From the NCBI RefSeq assembly GCF_051020955.1, contig NC_135013.1:1178001-1242000 (forward strand): a stretch of 64,000 nt of DNA, read 5' to 3'. Shown one piece after another: positions 50,501 through 62,500 of the stretch. Under the pieces are notes generated by a model, which was not told where the DNA came from, ran no database searches, and was given only the letters and a program-made list of their open reading frames with translations. How positions within the stretch are numbered: the stretch's first letter is position 1; every line of letters starts with the position of its first letter. The position numbers were made by a program, and so were the translations under genes. Origin of the DNA: Megalopta genalis. Lineage: Eukaryota; Arthropoda; Insecta; Hymenoptera; Halictidae.

Positions 50501-53500
50501 GATTTTTGTTATAAATTTATAATATAACCTTAACTTCGTTATAAACTTATATATGATCTTTGTTATAAATTTATATACGAACTTTGTTATAAATTTATAT
50601 ATGAACTCTGTTATAAACTTATATACGATCTTTGTTATAAATTTATAATATATACGAACTTCGTTATAAACTTATATGTGATCTTTGTTATAAATTTATA
50701 TACGAACTTTGTTATAAATTTATATACGGACTTCGTTATAAACTTATATATGATCTTTGTTATAAATTTATATACGAACCTTGTCATAAACTTATACATG
50801 AACTTTGTTATAAATTTAAATATGAATTTTGTTCTAAATTTATATATGAACTTTGTTATAAATTTAAATATTTATTTTGTTATAAATTTATATACGAACT
50901 TTGTTATAAATTTAAATATGAATTTTGTTACAAATTTATATACGAATGTTGTTATAAATTTATGTATGAACTTTGTTTTAAAATATACGAACTTTGTTTA
51001 CTATAAATTTGATCGCATAAATTCAAGGTTTACTATACCGAGATCAAAACTAGCCTCCGCTTCGTCATCGTTCAATTATGCAAGAATCGAATTTCACTGC
51101 AATTCTGTCTAATTATCAGAAAATTTTGCACCGGCGAAAAGCTCGCAATTCAGCAACGATTTATTTTCCACGAGACGAGGAGTATTCGAAAGTATTCCTT
51201 CGGTGAGTGTTCGGTGCGGTGGAGGGGGGGGGGGGCAGAAGGGGCTCGAAGTGATCCCGAGTTTTCGTTCGGCGGGAGTCCTGTCGCGAAATCGGCGCGC
51301 GTTTTTTCCTGATTTAGCAGCCGCAGCTGCACAGCTACGTGAAAACAAACTTGGACGTATTTGGCGGCTCCGTCGTGTCGCGTCGCGTCGCCTCGCCTCG
51401 CCACGGCTCGAGTCGCGTCCGCTCGGACCGACGGGTCCGAACGAGAGAGGAAACTCGGACTCGGCCAACTTTACGGCGAACAGACGGCGACGTTAGTGTG
51501 CGCGCGTCGGCCACTCCAATGGTCGCCCTAACGAGCACCGTAGCGATCGCCGCGCCGGAGTGACTCATGTCGGGGAGATCGCAACTTTGAGGTCTCTCGG
51601 TGCCCGATTCCGAGAGGATCAACGATATATCGATAACAAGAACCGAACGATTCTTACGCAACGCCGAAAACCTCGCTCTAATCGAGGATGCGATTTTATC
51701 GACGAGATGCTTTGTACTATTTGCAGACGCTCGCCCGGAAATTGCGTTAACGGAATAAATACAGTTTGAAACGGAATAACTTTTTTTCAAAAATTGCTTC
51801 AAAGGACTCGAATATTTTCGAGCTTGAAACTCGGGCCCAGGTGAACCGATTTCGATGAAATTTTCAGCCTGCGTACAAGTTACCGTGATCTACAAAATGT
51901 ATTTTTTTAAACCTTCGTTATAGTCTCGGATAAAAATGTTGAGAACATATAATCTCTTTTTGATTTTTTAAATTTTAATTCGATTGCAGTCTAACAAATT
52001 TGTTGCATAATTGTTTTATAATAAACTAGTCGGTCTAACATCTCAAAAATATACGAGTCCCTCGAACCAATCTGAAAAATGTTACTCCGTTCAAAAGTTA
52101 AATTGCACAAATGCAGATTCGTGGGTGCGATAACATTGTCTTATCATAGGCTTAATTATACCATTAAAGCATTAAATTAAAACCGTTAAATTACCGTAGT
52201 CTATAATTCCTTAACTTTTTATTTCTATTTTATTTTCTATTTCATTTTTAATTGTTAGATTCCAATTGCGTTTTAATTTCTATTATCTTCTAATTATCTA
52301 TCTAAAAAGACAAATTTTTTTTGTCTTTTTCGTCTTAATTATACCATTAAAGCATTAAATTAAAACCGTTAAATTACCGTAGTCTATAATTTCTTAACTT
52401 TTTATTTCTATTTTATTTTCTATTTAATTCTTAATCCTTAGATTTCAATTGCATTTTAATTTCAATTATCTTTCTCATCTGTCTTGTGCACAAAATAAAG
52501 CAATATCGCGATATAAAGAAAAAACTTTGAATTTGGTAAAACATAAATCTGTTAAAATAACAAATTTTTGTCGGTAAGTGTACACGGTATATCATACGAT
52601 ACACTATTAGCCATGGTAATTACTATACCGCGAATTTTTCCACTTATTTATTATTTGCTCTAGCTTATTAGTATTTATAACTTATTCTTTTCTATATCAA
52701 AAATGGATGATCGCGTTCTGTCCGATCGACCGAAAAACTTCAATTAAACGGCACAATGAAATCTCTCCAGCGCCGGTGTTTTGCATACAATTCAACGGCG
52801 TCGAATTCTTCGGGAACCCTCTCGCAAAGTCCATTTGAAACGGTCGAATTTATGCGAGTCGCAAAGACAGTCGAGTCGCAACGATCTCGCACGATTTACA
52901 ATGACTGCAAAATCTCCGAAATAACTGTAAACAATTAAGCCGCGAATTTTACGAATCTGCGACGAAATCGAGCACGCGCCCATTTCAAATTATTATTATT
53001 AGGGATCGAATGAAATTAACAATGCGAGGGATTCGGTTTTCTAATTGTTGCGAAAGTGACGCGAAAAAAATGCTTAATCGTCGATGTTGTCGAACGAAAT
53101 TATGAACAGAATAAAAAAAAAAAGAATGAACAGAATATTTCGCAATATTTCTCGCTGAGACTTACGCATCCAATGGCGTGACAGCGTCGCAGACGGTTCA
53201 ACGAACAAAGATGTCACTGTCCCGACGACGTTCCGTCGGAATATTCGTCGCAACCGGAATAGGAAATATCCATGTCACCGCGCGAGGACCGCGAGGGAGA
53301 TCGATTGGAGGACGAGAGACGGCTGTACGTTCGCCGAAGACACGCGACGACTGTTTTGCCGGCCGTACTTTTGCAGTAGGTACCGATCCATCGACGAAGA
53401 AAGCCGACTTCGTTCAGGAAAAGTGGGGAGGGGAGCCCTCTTCTGCGCGCTCTTTTCGCTAATGCAGATATCCGTCGGCGAAGCGGACGCCGTATACATA

Positions 53501-56500
53501 CCGCGCGATTTTCCGGTCACCGGTCGCTTCCGCTTACCATTTCGACTTTCCATTAACGAGGGAATTGACATAACCTTGAGACATAACCTTTCCATTCGTC
53601 GCGGTCGAATCCACGCACGAACGCCCTCGCGAAAACTTGAGCAAATTCTGCCTAATTTCCCTTTAGCTTGAACACAAAAACGGACAATTTGGGAAGAGAA
53701 GATGCGATTATTTTATAATTGTTGACAATTTACGATTATAAAAATGTCCCAAATTATCCATTTTTGTTTCCAAGCCAAGCGTCGATTAGGGAAAATTTAC
53801 TGTATGTGCAAATATATAACGTAAAGCATCTTAAAGAATATGTTAGAAAAGATGGATAAATAATATTATATATATTTAATATTTTTTATTAATATTAATA
53901 TTAGTTTATTGTTAAATAAACTAAATGGTTCGTTGTTCGAGTGTTAAGCCTTCTTTCAGCTTCAGCTGAATCAATATAGAGCGACTCTCGTTAATATTCG
54001 GACACTTTTCGAAACGCAATAACTTTTATAGAACTGCGCTAAATTTTCTCGATTTTTTTTTTCGAATCTCACGTATCCTACATTGTATACAGGATGTCCC
54101 ATAACTATATCGACAGCAATAGGTGATTCCCGAGGTCATTCGAAGTAACTTGTTCCTTTACAAAAATGTTCTCCGAGGCTTCGTTTACGAGTTATTAACG
54201 AAAAACCGTTGGCCAATGAGAGGCGAGATCGGCTGACGCGCGACCGTCGAGCCAATCAGCGGAACCGGGCTTCGTGCGCTCGTTGGCTCGGCTGCTTCGC
54301 GCCAATCGAGCTCGCCTCTCACCGATCACTGTTTTTCGTGCGGATAAACATAATTATGGGACACCCTGTATATGATGTAGAATCCGTGAAATGAAAAGTC
54401 GTTCACGAGCGCAGCTGTAGGTGCACGGTAAACGAAAACTGTTCGCTAAAATTAGGAAACTTCTAAGGATAAAATAAAAGTAAGATGCACGAAGACGAAA
54501 AAATCGTTTCCCGTTCCCGACAGCGTCGTTTGCGCGGCGCGATAGGACGTTCAGTAGTCGCATCCGACCAGTGGTCAGACCACCGACGAACGCGTTCCCA
54601 TCGTTACAAATCCGATCATCGAAGACCTTCCCGATTGAGCAATAAATTTCACTCTTTCTCTGCGCACCGGGTGTCTAACCTCTCACGTAGCTTACTGTTA
54701 CCTTTTAAAGAGTCGTCCGATATCAATGCCGTTTCCCCGGCGCGCATATAATGGTTCGCCCATTTATGGGCATAATGCGGTATGTTACGTTGTCATTTCT
54801 TTTTCGCAATCACCTTGACCCACATCATGGATCAAGACAGCATTAGGGACACGTCATTTCACCGATTGCGCAACCTCTCCTTTCTTTTTCTCGTTCCGTC
54901 CGCGATCAGCCACCCGCTAGGCTGTCGCGCGGCGCTTTTCTCTTCTCTTCTTTTCCTTCCTTTTCGCGCGCTCGTCCTTTACCAAGCCTCGGGCCACGCC
55001 GGGCCTCGGGCCACACGGAGCCTCGGACCACGCCGCGCCGCCGCACGGACACGCGGCGAAACGATGACAAATTGTCAACGGTGAATATTATACATGTAGA
55101 ACGCGTCGAAGAAAATGTAAACGCGTCTATTTAATGAGTCTCGGCCGAACCCCGGTCACGTTCAGCGACGTGAACGTATTGCGAATGTTCGACCGGCGGA
55201 ACGATTTGATTCATTTGCGATGTTTATAGCGGTTCTTACGGATCCTAGATTTGTACGTACAGTCGATTAGAAAAATCTAGACGTTTATTTGTTCGTTGAT
55301 ATTAGATCGATGGGACGAATTATACCTGCTTGCGAGAAAGTATGATTGATGCGTCCCTGATTTATTCGTGAAAAGATAAATCACGAGTACAATATTTTGC
55401 AGATAGTAATTTCACGTATTTGTAGTCAATTGTGAACATTTGTTCGTTTATTTAAGCGTCGATATTTGATGGACGTTGCCGATTGTATTTGTTTGCAAGA
55501 AATATATTATTTCTGTGTTTCTGGTTTATTTATATGTTTTGAAATCAACACTTATGAATTATATAACATTATTTCGCATATATTAATTTAACAAATTTGC
55601 ATATAAATAATTAAATTTTATGCGCGATTTTTTTTACTTTACTTGTCATTTATAGTGCACATTTATCTCAGTTGCGCGGTTCATTTTCGGATCGAACAAC
55701 ATTGCCATTGACGAAGATATAAATAAAAGTGATCAGAAATAATAATAATATGAAAATATGAATGAATGAAATAATGTGTAATATGAAAAAATTTGAAAAA
55801 ATGTTCTAGCATTATTAAATTACGGCAGCGAATATGCAAAATTGAACGCGCAGTTGAAGGATGCTTCTTACCTTCAGAAAGTCGCGCAGCCACATTACTT
55901 CCGGTTTGGGATCGCCGACCACTTCGCACGATATAATGACTGTGTCGCCTTCGATCGCCTCGGTTGACAATGGCTTTGTGATGAAGAGAGGCTCCTTCGA
56001 GTATCTAGAAGTTTTCATCGAATTAACTAGTTAACAATTCTCGAATATTCCTAGGAAGTTTACTATTTTTACATTATTATAGTATGTAAAAATATACTAT
56101 GTTAAAATAATGTATGTACTTTTATATACTATGTAAAAATATACAGGGTGTCCCAAAAATGTCTCGCAATCCGAAAGTGGCGTGTTTCTCGGGTCATTTG
56201 AAGCAACTTTTTCCTTTACAAAAATTTTCTCCGAGGCACCGTCAACGAGTTATTAACGAAACACAGTGACCAATGAGAGGCGAGCTCGGCTGGCGCGAGG
56301 CGACCGAGTCAATGAGCGGAACTGGGCTTCGTGCGCTGGTTGGCTGGGCCGCCTCGCGTCAACTGTACTCGATTCTTATTGGTCACTGTTTTTGGTTAAT
56401 AACTCATTAACGGTGTCTCGGAGAAAATTTTTGTAAAGGAAAAAGTTGCCTCAAATGATCTGAGGAACCCGCCATTCCCGGATTGCGAGACATTTTTGGG

Positions 56501-59500
56501 ACACCCCATAGTATGTAAAAGTATACTAGTTTACATTATTTATATGTTAACTCGATGTAACGATAGATTATTTTGATAAGCAAACGAATAGATGAACTTA
56601 CGGTATATCCGGTGTCGCAACCGTAACAGACGGCGGCTCTTCGATCGACACCTCGTCATCTTCCGTTTGCCATCTTCCGGCAACGACCGTCACCTTCGCG
56701 GAGGTTTCGGCCCGGCCAACTTCATTGGTAGCGGTGCAGATGTAAACGCCAGCATCTCTTTCGGTAACCTTGCCCAACGACAGTCCGACGGTGCCATCGT
56801 GATCCAAGGTCATCACTGCCCTTCGACTTGGTCGAAGACGAATTCCATCTCGGTGCCTAAACACGCGATTAATTAGTGTTCCTCTTATTCTCAAGCAACT
56901 GTTTGTCAAATATATTTTTCAAAAATACGATATTATACGATGATTCGAGTTCTAGGAGGTTTTTATTTGAATAACAGTACTCCACGAAATCAAAGGGTCT
57001 GTTTCCACTTGAAGTGCAATAAAATCGTAAAGAAAAATCGTACGTCAATTTTTAAGGATTCGTTGCAAAAAGAGATTATAAGATATGATTTCAGTCATTT
57101 GTAAATTGTTATTTGTAAATAGTTATTTATAAATCGTTATTTGTAAATCATAATTTGTAAATCGTTATTGGTAAATCGTTTTTAATAAATCATTATTTGT
57201 AGATCGTTATTTATAAATTTTGTAAATTTCGTAAATAGCGTGAATTGTTATGCAAATTAGTATTAGATGATTTAGAATTAATGTATTATATTAAATGCAA
57301 CAGAATTTAAGTAGTCTCTATGAAGCAGTCATTACCATACAACACCGACGCTAGGATATGCCTCGACTTGAGCAGTGATTCGGAGGTCCTCTCCCGATTT
57401 CACCATGTACGCGGCGTCGAGGCCGCAGAGGAATTCCGGCGCTATGTAAGCGCGGATTCCCTTGTCCACCACGAGGATACAGCGACAGGACACCGACCCA
57501 TTCACATTCCTCGCTGTCACCATATAACAGCCAGAATCTTCCAGAGTGGAGTGAACGATCTCCAGCGTGTAGAAATTCGAATCGTTGTTCCAGAACACGT
57601 GGCGCTCTTCAACGAACGAGATATCCGTCACTACCCGGTGTGTCATCGTAATCGCAACATTTCCGTCGACCGTCGATCAAAATACGAACGTTTCTCGAAA
57701 GGAGGAGCCCGCTTTACTTTTATGGCATTTTCAGAGCCCATAGACTCGATCAACTTTGTGTCGCAGTAATTGGACAGAAAAATGTTAAATCTACAGGGTG
57801 TCCCAAAAATGTCTCGCAATCCGAAAATGGCGGGTTCCTCGGATCATTTGAAGCAATTTCTTGCTTTACAAAAATTTTCTCCGTGGCACCGTTAACGAGT
57901 TATTAACGAAAAACAGTGACCAATAAGAATCGAGTACGGCTGACGCGAGGCGGCCCAGCCAACCAGCGCACGAAGCCTAGTTCCGCTCATTGGCTCGGTC
58001 GCCTTGCGCCAGCCGAGCTCGCCTCTCAGTGGTCACTGTTTTTCGTTAATAACTCGTTAACGGTGCCTCGGAGAAAATTTTTGTAAAGGAAAAAGTTACT
58101 TCAAATGACCCGAGGAACCCGCCACTTTCGGATTGCGAGACTTTTTTGGGATACCCTGCATACTGAGAAACCTTCGATTCATTTTTTTAATTACTAGAAT
58201 GCGGATTCTTATGGAGAATAAAAATGTCTGAAGACGATTACAAGAAACAGAAATGAAATAAAAATAAATTGCTTCTATTAATAATTTTGATAAGTTGAAT
58301 GTTGTGTGACTATAATTAATAATAATTATAAATAAATATGATAAGTAATAATAAAATATTAAGAAATGAAATATAATGAATAATTACAATTATTTAATTC
58401 TTCTTACGTCTGTACTATGTTTTTAAATTTGATATTGCATAGGACATGCGACGCGTAGCCGATAGACCAATGAAAATCGTTGAAATCGCGAAAAGAGATA
58501 AAGTTTTAGAAAGCGTATTCACCATCTTGACAGATCTCCTGGTCGTTTTTGTGCCACGTGACTTCCGGAGCAGGATGGCCGGTCACTTGGCAGGTCAGTC
58601 TCACGGGATACGACACTTGAACCCTTCTGTCCCGAATCCTCATGGTGAATTGCGGTGGTCTGTCTTCGAGATCGTCTATTAGCTCGCTGCGCATCGACAG
58701 TAAAACATAAACGCAATGTATTCGGGCCCTTGTCGGACCGCGACTCCCCATGAAATCGTATGTATAACAGTATTAATCTAAAAAACTATCAACCTTGTTA
58801 AATCAAATCTAGGAAAAAATACGGTTCTACCTTTCCTCGAGGAAAGTTTCTATTTTCTTGACTTTCCAGTGTACATTCCAACGGATTTTGAAAAAAAGAA
58901 AAGTCGAAAATCCAAATCTAGGAATATTATTAAAATAAGTGCTGAATTGATCTGCTGTTAAAAAGTTATGCGCGTGCAAAGTTGACGAACTTCTAGCGTT
59001 TCTGACAGGTTAGGGCGCTACATTGATGCATTCCTGGTCCATGGATGTAGTCCAATGAGCGGCGCTGCTATCGAATGAATTCTGGACTTTATTTTAATTG
59101 CATTCCTAAATTCGGGACTTCAATTTTTAGACTTTTCCCAGCAACGTCCATTGGAATGTACACTGCGCACACTGCGTTGTTCAAACAGTCGTGTGTAGAG
59201 TGATCGCGGAATATGGAGGGAAAGAAAGGGAAGCGTTTCGTCCGGGTCCAGCTAGAGGGCTCTCATTAATAAGGCTTTTCTAGCTAGTTTTGCCTTAGAC
59301 GCAAGGATGCCGGAAGGACACACTGGAAAGTCACCCCCCCCCCCAAGGAAAGGTTAACCCAAAAATACCAACCTCGATGATCTAGACTATCCAAAAATCT
59401 CAGTGTTGACAAACTAATCTAGTTAAAAAGGTTAATCTTGTTCTATTACCTCGCTCTCATAATCGAGAAGATTGCGTATAGCACGAACGTCAACTCTGAC

Positions 59501-62500
59501 CTTGACATAACCTCGCACGTCGTAGCGAGCAACAATTTTGCGTTTTCAAATTGTCGACTACATCGTTAATTTTGCACGTTGATGGGGGGACTTATCCGAG
59601 GTCGCGCATCGTTCGGGCCCACAATAATATTGTATTCGGATGACGGGGGGACGTAGAAAATAATTTATAAACTACAATTTCTAGTGAACATTATCCTTTT
59701 ATGGTTACTCAAAAGATATGATACAACTTAATTCGACAACTGCTACTTCTAACATATCGTTTTATTCTCTGTAGTATCGATTTTCGTACGGTATCGAAAA
59801 AAAGGTCGTACCGTTGAAAATAAATAGACTATCTGTACCTTGATTTGAGTTTCGCATCCGCCTCAATGATCTTCGGATCATTGACGACGAGCACTCTAGC
59901 AAACGACGATACTTTGCCGATCAAGTTGCTGGCCTCGCACACGTATCGCCCGGAATCGGCCTCTTGGACGTTTTCGATCTTGAGCGAACACTGCGTTCCG
60001 ATACGGGAGATCGAGCATCTCGGCTCGCAATTCAAATCTATCTCGGACGATTCACGGTACCATTTTATATCGACCTTCGAGTCGGTGCGTATCTGCAACG
60101 AAAATCGTTCACATTTTTCATTTTCATTCATACATTTTCCGTATCTCGTATATTCCCTAGCATTTTATACCGATATAACTCGGCTTTATTTGTTGATTGC
60201 TAATTTCCATTTGATTTAGGTTTATTTACATAATTGTATAAAATTCGTAATACGCATAGTTCATAGCATATCGTATACTATACAGGTTGTCCCATAATTA
60301 TGTTAACGCCTAGCAAGGGGTGATTCCTGAGGTGATTTGAAGTAACTTTTTCCTTTACAAAAATTTTCTCCGACGCGTCGTTCACGAGTTATTAACGAAA
60401 AACAGTGACCAATGAGAGGCGAGCTCGGTGACCGCGACGCGGCCGAGCCAATGAGCGGAACTGGGCTTCAAGCGCTCGTTGGCTCGACCGCCTCGCGCCA
60501 GGCGAGCCAATCAGTGGAACCGAGCCTCGTCCGCTCGTTGGCTGGACAGCCTCGCGCTGAGCTCGCCTCTCATTGGTCAACTGTTTTTCGTTGATAACTC
60601 GACAACGACGCGTCGGAGAATATTTCTGTAAAGAAAAAAGTTACTTGAAATGACCTCAGGTATTCGCCATTTCCGGCTGTTAACATAATCTCCGATCTTC
60701 GTCGCTTCCGACCTGCTCGGTACGGCAATTCCGACCACGGAATTACGAACGTGCACGGCAAGCATAATGACGAAACGCAGCGGAACAAAATGTAGTCACG
60801 CACGCCTAATAATAGAGCAGGTTACTTGCCTCGCACTCCAACCTCACTGTTGCCCCCTCGAGAACCTTGAGCTGACCGGGCAAGATTTTCGTGAACTCGG
60901 GAAGATCGACGGTCTCGCTGACCTTCACGGAATTCGTCATAGTTACGGACTCGCCCCATCCGTACCGATTCCGCGGCGTCACCTGGAACTTGTACTCGCC
61001 GCCGGGCTTCAGGTTGAACGCGTCGAAAGCGTTGATCGGTGTTATGCCCAGCTGGTCCAGAAAACATTCCGAATTTCGTGACAATATTTTCGGAGGACAA
61101 AGAGGCAAGCAGAATTTAACGTCGAAATCGTCGTGCCGGTCAAAATGACCGGTGAAATATTATATTATTTTTAATTTTATGATCGTTGAAACTCCGAGGA
61201 CTTTTTCGTAGAAAGAGACCAATGAGAATTCTCGATCAATAAATGATCGTTGTGCAATGATATTTATGTCGATAAGCAGGGTTAATTTTGGAACAGATTT
61301 AAACAGTTTGAATAAATTTTTTATACTATTGTAAGTTCATAATGATTAATAAGAATTTTAAATTGATCAGTATTTTGAACTATAATTTGTTAATTTCTTT
61401 TGATAATGTCTCTGTGTTTCTTTCATTTTTAGCGTCTTCATTTTCATTCATCCCCGTTAGCATGTTTATTGAGAACAAATGAGCCCAATGGAAAAGTGGA
61501 TCATCTTTTCGGTCAACTCGATAATAAATAGGAATCAAATTGGAGCTAATGAGCTAATTAAATTTAGCTTCTAGCTATTTTAATTAGCATTTAGTTAATC
61601 AAAGCTAAATGAGAAGCAAGTTAAAAATTATTTTGTATATACAGTTGTATGTATGAATTATTGGTACGTAAAATTAGTTACGTGTCGGGTGTGAATAAAT
61701 GATGTAAACAGGTGTTACTCACTCGATTCCCTCGGAGTTGGCACCGTTAGACAAAAAATTAGTAGGCGGTTAGCCCGGACACAACATTGTATTCGCGTGG
61801 AAAATAAATTTTCTTCGCCAAGAAATCTGGCGCGTCGGAAACGGAAAGATAATAACTTTGGATCTTCGCGCGCCAGTAGTTCAACGAAAATCTTCGAAAT
61901 TCGTAATATTAAAAATACATAATATATATTATATAATATATAATAAATAAATATAATATTATATAATATATAATATAATGTAATATTAAAATAAAAAATT
62001 ACGACAACCGTAATGTCATCTTATTTTTTATTTCCTCGACAGTCTCGCTGAGAACAACTTGTTACTACGTTTCCGTTTCTTACAATCAATGCAGAAATTA
62101 TTAACTTCACAGGAAGATCCACGGTCAGCTATAATGAACGACGGAATTACCTCGACCCATCGTGCACCACCGTCGCTACCAAGCAACCAAGCGTCGACCC
62201 TATAGGCAATCACCGGTGCAGGTCCCTTTTGTTCGGCTTTGCCCCAACTTAGCGACAACCAGTTCTTTCCGCCATCGACTACAACTGGCTCGCTGCTGAT
62301 CGGTCCAGGAACATCTGCGGGCAAATGGCGAGATCATTGATAATAGGCTTTTTATCAATTGCAACGCAAATTCTTAGAAATAAGAGGACGTTCAAGAAAG
62401 TTGAGAGAACTGATTCTTCTAAATTCTGAACTGTTATAGTTTAACAATGTCTGCTACTTTAAATCTATATTCGATTTTTATTAGATATACTATGTTATAT

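Larger units (their letters stand above)
45984..55871. other. 9.9-kb Stretchin-Mlck intron 8
   Basis: It separates exons 8 and 9, which together form one Ig domain (MWLRDFLK joined to PDYYRDAPHF). It holds several minisatellites, two family B relatives (47370-47565, 53636-53804), one family A copy (54088-54371), a 650-base AT microsatellite, and CpG-rich stretches at 46640-47050, 51120-51600, 53160-53660 and 54500-55090 that could be internal promoters. No independent gene was recognised. Confidence 0.75.

Noticed and set aside
50678..51112. 144-codon frame with repeated NLYTNFVI units
   Set aside because: It is a translation of the 24-27 bp minisatellite.
51335..51802. Possible internal first exon starting MSHSGAAIAT near 51567
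   Set aside because: The donor after it (ACG|GTGCTC) is weak and the junction would start in the middle of an Ig domain, so I did not list it as a feature.
59334..59345. Run of C, considered a possible assembly error
   Set aside because: It lies in an intron with no effect on any model and cannot be judged from sequence alone.
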